Positions 10,200 to 23,918 of a stretch of DNA of 64,000 nt are shown piece by piece. A program made the translations under genes and the position numbers. The notes below the pieces were generated by a model, which saw nothing but the letters and a program-made list of their open reading frames with translations, was not told the origin of the DNA and made no database searches. The DNA is taken from contig JALGQZ010000003.1 in assembly GCA_023105745.1 (NCBI GenBank), positions 42,175,185-42,239,184 of the forward strand, in the 5' to 3' direction. This stretch comes from Austropuccinia psidii (Eukaryota > Basidiomycota > Pucciniomycetes > Pucciniales > Sphaerophragmiaceae). Within the stretch, counting starts at the first letter, position 1, and each line of letters opens with the position of its first letter.

Positions 10200-13100
10200 A
10201 TACATGGAAAGAAAGTCAAGAAAACTCAAACATCACCCAAAAGCACTCTTATAGATTAAATAATTGAGAGGATTATTAGACCTCAGCCAACATCTGCAAC
10301 TCCAAATACAAAATCAGTTGCAACATCCAAGCCAGGTACATTACCAAAATCGGGAAGAGGATCAAGAAGGGTGAGAATTACCACATCTGATCAACCACCT
10401 GAAATATTTACAATAACTTCCAGAATAATATTCAAAATTAATGCAAAATACTATAACATTAACTGTGATGGGAGTGATATTGAAGAATTTATGAAAAGAG
10501 CTGAAAAGATAACAGACATAGATGGAGCAATTAACAGGTACTTGGCCATGTGAATTTTAATCTCGGGTCTCTTTTGTGACTTCCAGTTTATATAAAAGTA
10601 ATTCATAAATGGATTAAGAGTGGAATATTATTAAAATGAGATAATATAGACGTCACTGTGGTTAAGCTATATTATTATTAGTGGAATGAGCTTCAATAAT
10701 AATATCCAAGAGAATTTATGATTTTAAGTAATAGAAATAACTAAGTAAATGTTGAGAGATCTTATATTTTTGAAATTAATAAATGATTTAATTTGAACTG
10801 TAAAATATATATATATAATTGAGCTCGGAGGTATCATTCAAAGGTAAGAATGATTGTCTTAAATATTTTGAATACAAAAAAATGAAATGATTTCATATTA
10901 AGATCATATGAAATAATCAAAATAGAATGAAAATAATATTTCTATTTAAAAAATTCAATGATATCATATAATTATTTTATGATATCATCAATATTTAAAA
11001 TGATGAAATTCAATTTTTAAGTTAATATTTGAACATCATAATTGAATGAAAAAGAAATTCAAGATGGATATGGTGTAGCAGGTAAGCCAGTACATGCTTT
11101 CAGGCTCATATGAATTTCCTTTTAGAGTGAATACAATAACATAAGATATGAAATGGAAGATTGGAACCAATTAAGGAGGTAAATGATTGCCAAATACAGA
11201 AAATTTGAGCCAGAAAGAAGACACAAGAAGGATTCTTAAACAAAAATATTAAACCAAACTCAAAAAAGAAGGTGGAGTCAACACCCTTTCTCAATACAAT
11301 AAATTCATTGGATATTTTGACATAATTTCAAAATACCTACTAAAAGATGGATACATCAAGAGAGAAAATTACTATCATGAAAATTTCTTTGACTCCTCAC
11401 CCCAAGAAGTCAGGAGTAGTGTAACTAAAGTATCAATTAGCCATAGAGTAATGCTACAAGTAAGAGTTGGAGGTTACATTTTTCCAGAGATGGAAACTCT
11501 TAGAAATTACATTGAAGCAGAAGTTTTAATCAAAGGAAAATCCCAATTATCAAATTCAGAAGATGTTAGAAATAGAAATTTTGAGATAAAAAAGAAAACA
11601 ACACTTAAAGATGATATCCTGGATGATTTTATCAAGAAAATGAAAGAGCTTACTAAATAATAAAAAACTCACATTCTCAAGAAACCCATAATACTGAACA
11701 TGTGAAAGAAATAAGTCCCACGAAGGATTCATTGGGGAAACTCAAGGTATTATCAGAGGTTTCTAATCCCCAAAGTAGTTTTTGGAAGGATAACACCAAT
11801 TCACAAGGCCAAGAATTTGCTCCAAATGCACAATCCTTTAGGCCAGGGAATCCTCAACCACACTTACCTAAAGAATTATAAGCCATACATCTCATCAAAG
11901 ATTTAATCAAGATCACCCTTAAGATGTTACTACTGCTCTGAAAGTTGGCATTCCTTAACCAGATGTAGGCATCTCATATGATATGTGGAAAAAGGCTTTT
12001 CAGTAGGCAAGGACTCAATTTCTTGTAGCCAAATTATCAAATAGTACCATCAGAAGGTACCACATCCTCAAAAGACTTGGTAAGGGAATTAAAAATTGAG
12101 AAACAATAAATAAAGAATAAGAGATATGAGAATTTAAAACCCATATCAAAACCCTAATAACAGAAAATAATTTAATTCCAAAAGGATGAAAAGAAGTTTC
12201 AAGAGCACAAGTGGAAGATTGGGGTAGCTGGGAGCCACCAGAATTATCTTCACCGAAAGAAATCTTGGAAGCTCATGAAACCATCAGGCAAACAGAACAA
12301 ATATTGGCACAACAAGAGAGCCAAAGACAAGAGAAGTATGAAGACAATAATCCCCTAATTCCAGGAACCTATCATGAAGATGAAATGGAAGAAGAAATCA
12401 AATTAATGGCTCCAATAGGATATGAGAACAAGGTTGAAAACTTTGAAATAGACCAGGATATTGAAAAAATTAAGAACAATTAAAATAAACAAGCTGAAGA
12501 TTAAACATAAAAAATAACCAAAGATATTGTAAAAAAGAAAGTTGATAAAAAGGAAATTAAAGATGTAAAGGATAAAGAAATTCAAAGAAGGAGTTAAGCC
12601 AAAGTTAGTGATTGATAATTTAATCAAGAATATTTTATAACAAAAGTTTAATCTGACTTTGTAAGAGATTTTATCTTTATCACAAAAATTTATTAAAAAG
12701 CTCCAAGGAATGTATCTTGAAAAAAAAAGAAGCCTTTAAGTAAGTGAATGACTTGGACATCAAGGACAATATCATTTCAATCAAGAACAGAGACCTCAAA
12801 AAGTCAATACCTCATTATTCCTGTCCTCCTGGAGGTATGAAGGTATTTGTTGGAAAAGAATAATACTCAGTTATGGAACTTCTTGATACAGGCTCATAAA
12901 TTGACATAATCACTTAGTATTCTGAAATAAAATCCTCAATTTATAGAAGAAAGCTCAACATGAACCTTAGAGGAATTGGAGGTCATACAACATTACTAAT
13001 TGGAATTGGTGAATTCACACGAGCTGTTTTGGCCTCAGGGGAAGAAAGAAAAATTCCCTTCTTCATTTCCAAAGGAGCAGTCCATACAGTTCTTCAAAGA

Positions 13101-14655
13101 CCATCTTTGGATGACAGAAACGTCAGACTGGACTTTTCACAAAAACAAGGAGAAATATTTAGTTACCAAGATTTGGATTGTAGAAGATTATGTGGGCAAA
13201 TTTGCAAACCCTATATGCTAGGATGGCAAACAGGACCACAAAGAGGAATGGAAAAATCAAAGATTGTTTTGTGAAAGGAAAATCCAAGAGCTTAAAAAAT
13301 AAAGTCTCATTCATAAAAGTAGGTTCTCTCAGATTCAAAAAGAAAAGAAGCTACTCAGGCTCAAAGATCTTATAATATTCTGACAAGGATACAATATTAT
13401 CCAAAATAGATGAATACATGGAAGATGGTGAGATAATAGAGGAATTAGAAGGACAAATATTAGAAATACAAGAATCGGAGCAAGGAACATCTTTAGGAAT
13501 AATTTCAAACCTTGTACAAAAAACAATAAAAAATGCCATTAAGCTGGTACTTGGAAAAAGCAATTCAAGAAAATGAAGAATGGGACACCTCTTACCCAAA
13601 GAAATTTAGTGAATGAGTCACCAGAACCTTACTTCATCCAGTGAATATTAAGAATACCTAAAAAAATATACTTCTTAGCCCACATCCAGAAATTTGGAGG
13701 ACAGAAAATGAAATTGAAGGAAATAGTTCCTATGTGTGGGAAAAGGATAAAGAATCACATTTGACCATGAAAAAAGCTTCTTAAAAGTAAGATGAAAATG
13801 AATTTATCATTTTTAAATCAATTCAAGATAGAGATAAAACTTGAAAGATAATTTAAAATGGCTCAGAAATAATAAATTGACCACAAATTCATAGTATAAA
13901 GAATCTTTCAAAATGTTTTGAGGAAGAAATACCTTTCAATAAACATGAAGATGAACAAATTATATATGAAAAATTCATTCAAGCTCAATTCTCATTCTGA
14001 TAATATCAGAAATGAATTATTAAAGTCTTTTCCAAGATACAAATTCTTGGAAAAATTTGATAAGGAAGTAAAAAAAGCCTGATGAGTTAGAATATTGATA
14101 CTGTGAACAGCCCCCAATGAAGAAATTCAAAAATTCCCATGTTGATGAAAATATTCAGAAAGAATTAATGAATAAATGAATTATTGAATATCATGTAAAA
14201 CAAGAAGAAGGAATATCTTCTATAGAAAAAGGCATCATGAACTCTATCATGAATCATGGCTTGGATCCAGATGACACATGAATCATTGATAAAGACAATA
14301 AACTTGCTTCAAGTCTTATGTTGAGATGTAATACTGACAGCTTACAGCACCTAGAGAAGAGCCCTATTACTTGATTCCTCCCTGAATAGAATTCAAATAC
14401 ATATATAATCAACGTCCAATAAAAGGAAAAGGAATTAAAATTCTTAAAATTCTTGCAGGATTAAATCTTTCAACAATAGAATTCATGAATGTTTTAGCTG
14501 AAGATGGCCTTGGAAGAAGCTTGGGAAATAAATACTGGGAGGAAGGATTTTCTGTTTATGAAGAAACAGGGAGAGCAATTATTACTATAGAAATTTTCCA
14601 CAAGAATACTCCAATATCTATCATATGGAGCTTTGGGGGGAGCTCTTCAATGTAA
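10200..14655 (+). pseudogene. Decayed gag-protease polyprotein of a third retroelement type
   Basis: Plus-strand fragments in order read as one polyprotein broken by stops and frameshifts. About 10371-10553 is a gag N-terminal block (YYNINCDGSDIEEFMKRAEK). About 11270-11660 is gag core (GGVNTLSQYNKFIGYFDI, GGYIFPEMETLRNYIE). 12873-13274 is a retropepsin. About 13390-13570 is an acidic linker (EYMEDGEIIEELEGQ). About 14105-14655 is a C-terminal block with no name I know (EGISSIEKGIMNSIMNHG, GRSLGNKYWEEGFSVYEETG, IEIFHKNTP). No reverse transcriptase, RNase H or integrase motif appears between or after these. About 550 bases of AT-rich DNA interrupt gag (10560-11100). From memory the same order occurs in repeat proteins of Austropuccinia; not checked. 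Confidence 0.65.
12873..13274 (+). pseudogene. Retropepsin-like aspartic protease fragment
   Basis: Starting at ATG 12873 the frame reads MELLDTGS, with the catalytic DTG at 12885-12893. Two in-frame stops follow at 12897 and 12915. It then continues in the same frame as MNLRGIGGH, with the hydrophobic strand pattern and a flap-like region expected of a retroviral-type protease, to a stop at 13272. It lies between gag and linker sequence, as in retroelement polyproteins. Because of the stops beside the active site it cannot give a working enzyme. Confidence 0.7.
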
Positions 14656-16378
14656 ATAATATTGATATCTCTTTTTGGATAATTAATAAGTATTAATCAC
14701 AAATTATAAAGGTGAAACAGTAGAAGAAAGTAAAAAGTAAAGAAAACTCATTTGAGAAAAAGCAAGGGACATATTTATTAATGGAATCATTCAGAACAAA
14801 GGTAAAGGGTAATGGATTTTATAATGGGTAAATTTAAATCAAACATAAATCTTAAAAAAAAGCCAAAAAGAATATCTATATAAAACTCATGAGAAAGAAG
14901 ATAGATAATGGTAGCAAAAAAGAGATGAATGAGGATATTTGTATTAAGCTTTTTTGCTTTCTGTAGAATCATTATGACTTTATCACTGTAATGTATCATT
15001 TTTATAAGAATGGGGGTGAGCATATGTTTCTTATTTAAGCTCCAATGAATGAAGATTTTGGGATTAAATTTTTGGGAAGTTAAACTTTATAGTTATAAAT
15101 TCTTTCAATAAAACTTTAAAGTTACAAGCTGAATCTATAGGATTTAGTTTTCTATATTACTCATTAGTAACAAAAATTAAATTACTTCAAACTAACTTTT
15201 CAAAAAAAAAGACAAGAAAATGCCTAAGTGTTGAGCTTATGGTGATGAATCTTTGAATTAGGAGGAGATCCTGGGTGAAGGAAAAATTAATACTAGAGTG
15301 AAGAATTCATTTTGATAAATGATAAATAAATAAATTGATAAATGAATGAATAAATAAATGTATAAATAAATGAATAAATAAATGAATAAATAAATGAATA
15401 AATAAATAAATAAATATCAGTTTTCATATAATTTTTGAAGAGAAGAAAGTAAAAGGCTGGAAGAAAGAAGGACATTGTTGTTGAAACTTTGGATTTTGGA
15501 TAAACAAAATTCTTATCATAAGAATTACTTAGTATTAAAGAATCCACCTATTAAATCAATACTAAAGGATTTGAAATCCATTCAAAAATTCAAAAAGAAA
15601 GAAGGAATAAGTCAAGTTAAATTCAAATTAAAAGAATGAAATTGACTTCCTGCCTTACCAAAGAAGACCTTTTGTTTATTAATTAAACATTTTCTCACTT
15701 AATAGGCTTCAAATCTTATAATACTGTATAATTTCATTACTAGAAGTGACTTCATGTGTTATCAAAGAGGAATTATTATTTTTCCTTTTTAGGTTTTACA
15801 CATAACTCCAGTTGAATTGAGAAGATTATTGGAAGGTACTTCTTTACTTATTAAAGAGGATTAATTATTATGTTTGAAAAAATCCCGCTTAACCTATTTA
15901 TTTAATATACCTCCACTGATAAATTATCATAATTAGTCCTATTTCTTTTATCATTAAGATAAAATTACCAAACAATCTATCATATTTTTTCTTTTCTCAC
16001 CATCATTTATGTAACTGATGAAGCATACAAAGCCCTATGTATTTATGGGCTTGAATCAGAAATGAATGAAGATATCCAAGACCTATACATGAGTGGTAAT
16101 TTTCATAAACTTGATAGAAAACAAAAAAAATGGGGCTTACCATCAAGTGAAGGTTGTGAAAACCCAAATTACTATACTATTTGATTTATTTCATTTTCAT
16201 ATGATTTTTCAAATGAAGAATAACCTCAAGTCCAAATCTTAGATATATGGTACCAGCTACCTGGATCAGGACTGAATTTCATGGTTAGTCTGTACAGAAG
16301 CTGCAAATATGTAAATTAATGCTATTATTATGACTGTGACACCATAAAATTAATTAATTTCAAATGAAAAAATCCTAC
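14656..16378. other. AT-rich interval with a tetranucleotide repeat
   Basis: No gene was recognised. At 15314-15417 there is an imperfect (AAAT)n tract broken regularly by G, with a 12-base period (TGAATAAATAAA). The interval ends at the left border of a split family A LTR. Confidence 0.6.
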
Positions 16379-16872
16379 TGTTATGTGCTAACAGTGGTGA
16401 TGAGTCTACTGAGGACCTCGGTTGCACTAATATAATATCTTTGACTTTGAATAATAATACAATAATTGAGATTTTAAATCTATCTAGTCTATTCTGAGGG
16501 AACTATTCATGGATAACAGTTTGGCTATAGAATAGTACTAAAAAATGATAATGAGGTCCTTTTTAATGAGAAAATGCCTTCTTTTATCCCTTGTGGGGAC
16601 TTTGAGGAGATGATAAGATCTTCACACATCTGAAGAGTAAAATTCTTAATTCTGGAGGCTTAATAGTATGTCTATACCATCCATTCCAACATCAGTAGGG
16701 TCAGAATTGAAGTTTTGGGACCAAAAATAATCATTCTGGATCAATACAGGAGAAATGTTTTCTTCACATGTTACATAGGAAATTTTATGGCACAACCAGG
16801 GGGTTTTATGACTAATACTAGTCAACCTGGGCAGGTATAATCCTTAAGAACCATTATTTTATGTATAAAGTC
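16379..16872 (-). repeat. Family A LTR, outer part (split)
   Basis: This is the outer piece of the 3' LTR of the decayed family A element that continues at 27227. It starts TGTTATG, and its order of blocks (GTGATGAGT...GAGGACCTCGGTTGCAC, then ATAATACAATAATTGAGA) follows the LTR at 2567-4005. It is interrupted at 16873 by the family B element, whose AAGTC duplication (16868-16872 and 27222-27226) marks the break. Confidence 0.55.
16868..16872. other. Target-site duplication AAGTC, left
   Basis: Five bases directly outside the left LTR. The same AAGTC is found at 27222-27226 outside the right LTR. Confidence 0.9.
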
Positions 16873-18785
16873 TGTAAGATGTCACTATGAAACTGATGAT
16901 AATATTACTATTAATCAACAGTACTATGTCTGTTCTTATGAAATATAATAATAGACTATGATTATAGCCACAATTAAATAATTAAAGAACTCTTTCTTTC
17001 ACGTGTTAAACACTACTAGTGATTTTAACAGTGAGCAGTAATTGTCCACAAGAATCAATTACAAGAATATTTTAATAATAAAACTTCTTTTATTAAAATA
17101 ATAAAATTATTTTAATATATGATTATCTTTTGTAAGAATAGTTGTAAATATAATTCTTGAGGAAAACCAATTTTTTAGAGAAAAACTTCAAGAATTAAAG
17201 ATACATAACTTACTAATATTCCAAAGAGCTTGTTAAAAGATAAGATAGAGATATTTGACATAGAATTGTGGATTTAATGGATCAAAATGTATTTATAACA
17301 GTATTACAACAATATATAGTTGTATTCTATGATTTCACGTCTTTCTGATTGCTTCTGAAAGAATCAAAACACTTAAGAATAGCTTTAACTAATACTTACT
17401 TCTTGGTAACAATTATTTTAAATGGATAATACAATGATTATGATGTGGAAAAAACAGCAAGAGGAGGCCTCTTTTAAGTCAACAACAGCTCACAGAGGCA
17501 TGCCATGGAGCAAACTGAAAAACCAGTGGGTGAGAAAACAATAAGCCTTTTTGGATTATTGATTGCATCATCTGTTGTCACGTAAGATTATCATAATTAT
17601 TTAATTGATGCTTTTACGTGACTACTAACCCCAATATGGTTAAGAATAAAAGGAGTAACATCTGTAAATCTTCTTTTATTTCAAAATAATCATTTATTTT
17701 TCAAACTTATCACTGTTATTGGCAATTTCATCACAGGTTGTAATTACTGTGAGTTTTTGAAGATTCAGTGTTTCACGTAGAAGAATCAAGAATGGACTGT
17801 AAGTAAAACGTTTGATTTTACTATTAAAACCATAATTCTTTCTGGTTGTACCATAGATAATACAGCTCTCCATTGGTCCTGAAAGTTTCAGAGATATTAA
17901 TTAAGAATTGTATTTTTCATGAATTTTTGAAGTTTTCACCTCATTTCTACGTAGAATTGCAAATATCAGTGTTTTACTGATTTCTATGAGGTAAATCAAT
18001 GGATAGAAGTCCAAAAACGGATTTAATTACTCTTTTGGGGTTTATCCATGGAAAGTCATGTAGAATTGACATGTTTACGGGAGTCTAAGTAGCTCTTTAC
18101 CTCCTTGGCATGTCAAAATAGCAGGTTATTTGCTATTTTCTTAAGATTCACTGTAGTTGTAACATGGTAACGAAGTTCCCAAAAGGTTTTAGTTTACCAA
18201 TGAGGCCAAGATCCGCCATGGATCCAAGCTTTGGAGCTGTCCACGCCTCTGAGGCCTCAGAAGTTGGGTACCCTGGCTCTCTTTGATGTCTTTTGTCCCC
18301 CTTGCTTATTTTTCACATCAAAATAGAAAATTAAGCTTAAAGTGAGATATCCACTATGGGTGTACCAAAAGTCCATACAAGAATACCATGATATTAAGTT
18401 CTCAAAACATGCATTACACTACTCTTAGTGTTGTGTAACATGGGATTTCTCAAATTCCCATTATTTTGGTGTGAAATTAAGGAAAACAAAACTTTTCACG
18501 GATATTTTATGTGGTATTGAAGTATTTTCCATATTACCACCTCAAAGAGTCAATTTGAGCTTATTCACTTGATGGAGCTACCCTAGGTGAGTTTTTGTGT
18601 AGAATCAAAATCTGGCCTTAAATCCATGGATTTACTTACTCAATAAAAAGCTATTCATTGTTTCTGAAATCAAAAATGATGAATTTTGGATATATGCATG
18701 ACTTATGAGTTATGCATAATTCAAAATTTATTGCTAAGATAATTGTGGCCTATTTGTGTATGTAAAATATACCTCAAGGCTCACA
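16873..18785 (-). repeat. 3' LTR of minus-strand family B element
   Basis: About 1.9 kb, beginning TGTAAGATG and ending GGCTCACA on the plus strand (TGTGAGCC...CTTACA in element sense). It is bordered inside by a polypurine tract at 18786-18797 (TTCCCTACTACC on this strand). Confidence 0.92.
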
Positions 18786-18797
18786 TTCCCTACTACC
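18786..18797 (-). other. Polypurine tract
   Basis: Read on the minus strand it is GGTAGTAGGGAA, directly before the 3' LTR, the position where plus-strand DNA synthesis is primed. The intact copy at 59395-59406 reads GGTGGGAGGGAA. Confidence 0.7.
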
Positions 18798-18915
18798 AAA
18801 AAATACAATTGTACTACAATTTTATCACTGGTATGAAGAATAAAAGCCCCAAAGGGGGTTAATGTCCATTGTCCAACCTCTTTACATTACTCAGATCAAG
18901 TAATTTAAAGCACAT

Positions 18916-21723
18916 TTATAGACATATTAAGGCTTGTGGCCTTCTTTTATGTCTAAATCTTCTTAAGAGTTTATCTGAGTCAGGTATTTCTGATTCTGCC
19001 AGCCATTCATCTTCATGTACTGGATTTCTATATCTCACAAGATACTTGCTCTGCTTTTTGCCCCTAAGTCTCCTTTCTTTAATGACTTTCTTTATATTTT
19101 TGTCTTCATTCTGTTCCACTGGTGGTACAATTAAAGGAGTTGGGTTCTTCAAAGGAATCAATTCTTTTTCAGCTGGTTGATAAGGCTTTATCAAGCTGAC
19201 TGGAGAAGTGGGGTGTTTACTTTCCAATTCACCACTCAATTCCACTTGAACTGCATTGGTTCCATGTAAGGCAACAATAACAAAATGTCCTACATAAGAA
19301 TCTTTAAGTTTCTTTGGGCCTTTGATATTATTAAAATTCAAGGTTGAAACTAGAACTAAGTCCACTACTTTGAAGTCTGGTACTTTATGACTCTTGGCCC
19401 ATTTCTTTTTTGCATAATCAGAAGCATCATTCATACATTGTTTTGCATGATGTTTCACTTTATCAAGCATTATCTTGAAGCTGGAAGCTGTAGGATGAAT
19501 GTCAATCAAGCATTTCCTCAGTGTGTCTGCTGGTATTCTTGGATTCCATCCTTTGGCTAACATAGCAGTAGTTTGTCCTGTGGAAGAATGAACTGATGTC
19601 TTATATGCCAATTCTAATGCAGGTATAAGAGTGCACCAGTCATGAGTAAAGCCATCTGAGTCTTTAAAATCTAATCCATAAGCACAGAATGTCCTGATCA
19701 TGTCTTCCAAAGTTTGAATCATTCTCTCTGCTAGCCCATCTGTCTGAGGGTGATATGCTGTAGAGAATGATAACTTAGTCCCAAACAATCTATGAAGATT
19801 GGTCCAAAGTGCAGATGCAAACTTGGGATCTCTGTCACTTATGATATTCTTAAATAATCTTGTATGAGAAATAACTCTACTCCATAGAACAAGAGCTGTA
19901 TACATAGCAGTGCCATCTTTATGACATGGTAAGAATATGGGAGCCTTGCTATATCTGTCTAAAATGACTAAACGAGAATTATAACATTTGTCACCACTTG
20001 GAGGAAGTGCTGTGACCCAATCCATGTATGTAACTTCCCAAGGGGATTTTGGTTCTTGAATATGGATCATAAGTCCAAATTTCTTGCCTGTACTCCTGTT
20101 TGCATTTTGACATCTGTCACAGGTATGGCAATATTCAATGGTTTCTTTGCTCCAAGATGGCCACCATGCACAGTTTTTCACTTTTTCAAGTGTTCTGTCC
20201 TCTGGCAGGTGTCCAGAGTAGAGGCTATCATGGCATTCATGAAGAATGGTATTGATAAGCAATCTGCTGCATAATGTCATCACACAAGAATGTTTGGTTC
20301 TGTGGTAAATAATCCCATCAAACAATTGAAATCTTCCTTCAGAATAGGAATATTTCCAAACTTCATCCAGTGCATTGACTAAAGATGTATCTTTGCAGTC
20401 TTCATCTAATAAAGAAGTCAAGATATGGCAATTGCCGTCTTGCTTATAAGATTCTCTGACCTCTTCAGTGAATTCAGTCCCAATATCAGTTATGTTAATC
20501 CCTTCAATTGGAATCTGTGGTTCAGCTTCCAAAGGTACAGACGCTGGGTTATCAGGAGTGTTGGCTAATGCCGACCTGCTAAGTCCATCAGCATTCTTGT
20601 GAATTTTTCCTGCTTTGTGAACTATAGTCATGTTTCCTCTATATTCTTGAATGGCTATTTGCCATCTCAACATATGTCTGTTGGGATTTTTCATGTTAAG
20701 AATTGATTTTACTGAATTACAGTCAGTTATCACTTCAAAAACACTGCCATCAAGATAATAGTGTAATTTCTCAAGTGCCCATACCAAACATAAGCACTCC
20801 ATTTGGCTTGCACCATATCTGGCCTCTGGTTGTTTGATTTGCCTTGAGATATAACAAACTGGTCCCTCTGTAGGTTTGTCATCAATAATTTGGACTTGAT
20901 TTAGGGCTGCCCCTAATCCATCTCCACATGCATCAATGTCCAATTTAAAAGGAATATTCCAGTCAGGAATAAGGAGTAAAGGTGCTTCTGTAAGAGCTTT
21001 CTTTATCTTCTCATAAGTTTTAATTCTCTCCTGTGTCATCTCAAATACAGTCCATTGATCACAGATTCTATATAGTGACTTGGCTATAATTGCAAAGTAG
21101 TGTTGCCTATAATAACTGGAAAATCCAAGAAAAGACATCATTTCTTTTTTATTCTGGGGTATTGGCTTAAGTAACACTGCTGCTACTTTGCTTTTGTCAA
21201 TACTAAAGCTTAAGCCAGGAACAACATGTCCTAATGCTTTGAGTTCTTCAAAACCAAAATTGCATTTCTTAAGTGAAATTTTCATGTTCACTTCTGCAGC
21301 TTTGTGAAGTACTCTTGCAAGTCCTTCAAGGTTCAAAGACCATGAATCAGAGCATATGATAATATAATCAATATAAATGATAAGCCATCCTTCAGATAAT
21401 TCTGTGGGAAAGATGGTATTAATCATTCTTTGATAATGGGATGGAGCATTTTTAATTCCAAATGGCATTCTAAGATACTCATAAATACCACAGTGAGTGA
21501 TAATTATAATTAATTTCTTAGCTTTAGACGTCAAAACATTTTGATGGAAGCCTTTCAATGCATCCATTGATGTTATATACTTGGCTTTAGACAATTGAGT
21601 CAAGGTTTCTTGAATTCTAGGGAGTGGATACCTATCTGGAACTGTGTAGGTATTCAATGCTCTGAAATCTCCAACCATTCTTGACTTATCATTATGCCAG
21701 GCAATAATAACAGGTGTTGTCAC
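18916..21723 (-). pseudogene. pol: reverse transcriptase, RNase H, integrase, chromodomain (YIDD lost)
   Basis: 935 codons begin at the start of the reverse transcriptase because an in-frame TAA (GAA-to-TAA by comparison with 54950-59266) lies just upstream. Residues 1-185 are the reverse transcriptase. The catalytic YIDD box reads YIDY (residues 117-120, 21364-21375), so one active-site aspartate is missing. Two residues are also deleted in the connection near YRQHYF. RNase H lies at about 250-385. The integrase has MDWVT, SDRD and LAERM (its D, D and E), about residues 480-780. The end carries a GPY/F-like module (here altered) and a chromodomain-like segment ([17 protein letters not shown]). 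As it stands the enzyme cannot copy RNA. Confidence 0.92.
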
Positions 21724-22984
21724 TTAAACTTCCTCATTATGGCCTACTTTCCTTATTACATCAAGTTGGATTAACTCTTGGATATGTTTCTCCAAGGCTT
21801 CTCTAGCTCTGGGACCGGCTGTATAAGCTGGTCTTCTAAGTACTGGAGGATATGGTCTGTCAATATTAAGAGTAATATTAACTTCATGTCCCCTTATAGC
21901 ACCTAATGGTTCATTATCAGAGGCAAATGCATTATTGTATGTTTATAACACATTGGTAAGTTCATTCCGCATCCTTGGTGACAATGACGGATTAATTTGT
22001 GCTTCAACAAGTTGATTAGACACAAATTTATCTCTACAAGTATCCTTAACAGAACATACCACAGATATTTGTTTTGGAATATTGCAAAAAACAATTTTTT
22101 TTCTCTTGTCATCCCCAATTGTGAAATATCTGTATTTATGGTTATTGATGTCAATACCATAAATATTCAAGTAATCATTTCCAAGAATGATGTGCTGATA
22201 TGTGCAATTATCCATTACTACTAGCTGTCTTCATTCTTATGCTTCCTGCTGGGTGTGGAAATACAATATTAGTGTCTAATATACTCAAGGGGTACATATT
22301 GTTACTGGCACTACTAAATTGCACACCTCCTATTGGTAATAGATGATTTCTCCATTCAGGAAGTATAACTTGGAGATAATCTTTGCCCACACAAGTGCGA
22401 AATTACCCTGTATCTAAATTCTCTTTGGCTTCAATATCATTCATCAAAATTGATGTGATACAGGATGCTCCAGAAGTATAACCCTTTCCTCTAGCATGTT
22501 TGGTCTTACACATTCTGGCATCTTGGATATTGATCAGGTTGTAGCAATCTTCACTGTATTGTGGTAAGTGGGTGTGGACTTCTGTGACTTCAAAGAAAGC
22601 TGTAATGTTTGCAATGGAATAGTCCTTCACTGGTGTATCCTCAGAGATTGCAGAATCTCAATCAGATTCTTCTTTCTCTTCAGTACAATGAACCTCTTCA
22701 ATAACTTGAACTTCATTTATTTTTGTCTTTTTAGTGCAAGTGTTGGCTAAATGTGAAGTACTTCCACATTTATGACACTTAAAGACAGGCTTTTATGGTA
22801 TTCTGTCCTCCCTGGGAATCTTTGAAACTATCTTGGATTCTATAGGTATTTTAGTCCAAGTTTTACCAATTCTTGTCCTGGTAATGATATCTTCCATTGC
22901 ATTAATGTAGTCCTCTGTTGAACAAGGTTCCATACATCTACTTTTGATAGAATGTTCCAGTTCTCCTCCACACTTTATTAATAT
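21724..22984 (-). pseudogene. Protease and linker region, broken
   Basis: This region matches residues about 140-505 of the 54950-59266 protein in separate pieces. The zinc knuckle [14 protein letters not shown] is present at about 22740-22790. The protease active site LDTG (about 22403-22414) is followed directly by a stop. A 2-base deletion near 22225 shifts the frame between MKT and the conserved [16 protein letters not shown] block (about 21943-22215). These lesions separate gag from pol. Confidence 0.85.
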
Positions 22985-23653
22985 TTACATATTAATCATA
23001 GTGTCAGACATATCTTGGTGTAAAGCAGATAATCTGTCTTTCTGCTTGAAGAACCAAGTAAGTGGCTTATCTTTCTCTGAGTTAAAAATGGCACTTTCAA
23101 AAGTATTTGCCATTTTAAACCTCCAAGAATTTTTGGCCCATTTGGTAATCACTTCAGACTTCCACCAAGACCAGTCATGTTTCCCATGATCCATTCTCAT
23201 CTTGTAATACCATTTCTTTGCAGTTCTGGTAAACGGAGAGTGTAATTTTCCCACTATGATTTCATCAGGTATATGAAAGTCTTCTTGCAACATATCAATA
23301 GTCGTGATGAACTCAATATGGTTGTATTCTCCTTCACCAGAGAATTTTGGCCATTCTTCCCATTTGGGAATATCTTTTGCAGAGATAATATTTTCTCCTA
23401 AGAATGGGGTCAAACTCCTTTTAACAGAAAGCTTTTCTTCAGTCAAAGGTGTAGAATGTCTTGGCATATGTGGTACATAATTCTTATGAATTTGTTCTAC
23501 GTTTTCAATGATTTTATTATTTAACTTCTGCCTTTCACTGTAACATTTTGCTAAATGTGTAGCAAACTGATTGGTATTTTCAACTATTTCTAAGACATGA
23601 TCTTTTATAATTTTAAGTTGATCATTCATTTTAAAAATGGAAAGATCTTCCAT
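22985..23653 (-). pseudogene. gag capsid region (family B)
   Basis: This 222-codon frame reads the capsid part of Gag: [64 protein letters not shown] and [18 protein letters not shown]. It keeps the run GGGAAAATTAC (about 23240-23250) that has lost one A in the plus-strand copy near 54938. Upstream gag (23654-23985) is interrupted by stops and a 13-base deletion near 24000. It ends at an early stop before the zinc knuckle. Confidence 0.88.
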
Positions 23654-23918
23654 CTCATCATTCTGAACCTGACATGTACTTTCAATTCTGTTACATGTAT
23701 TAATAATTGAATCAATTCTGGCATTTGCCAGTTGATACCATTCAGTATATCTTATGTCATTTCTTTTTAATCCACTTATGTCTGATGTAAGTTTATTTAT
23801 CTTTGCATCAAATTTACCAAGGGCTACATGAATATCAGATTGAACAAAATGTATCTGATCTATTATTTCTTTGGAAAAGTTCTGTTCATCCTTTCCTGCT
23901 CTTTGGCTGTGAATTCCA

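Noticed and set aside
15293..15547. 84-codon minus-strand frame with FIYSFIYSFIY repeats
   Set aside because: It is the translation of the AAAT-type repeat at 15314-15417.
18869..19180. 103-codon plus-strand frame
   Set aside because: It lies antisense to the conserved integrase and chromodomain end of the minus-strand pol.
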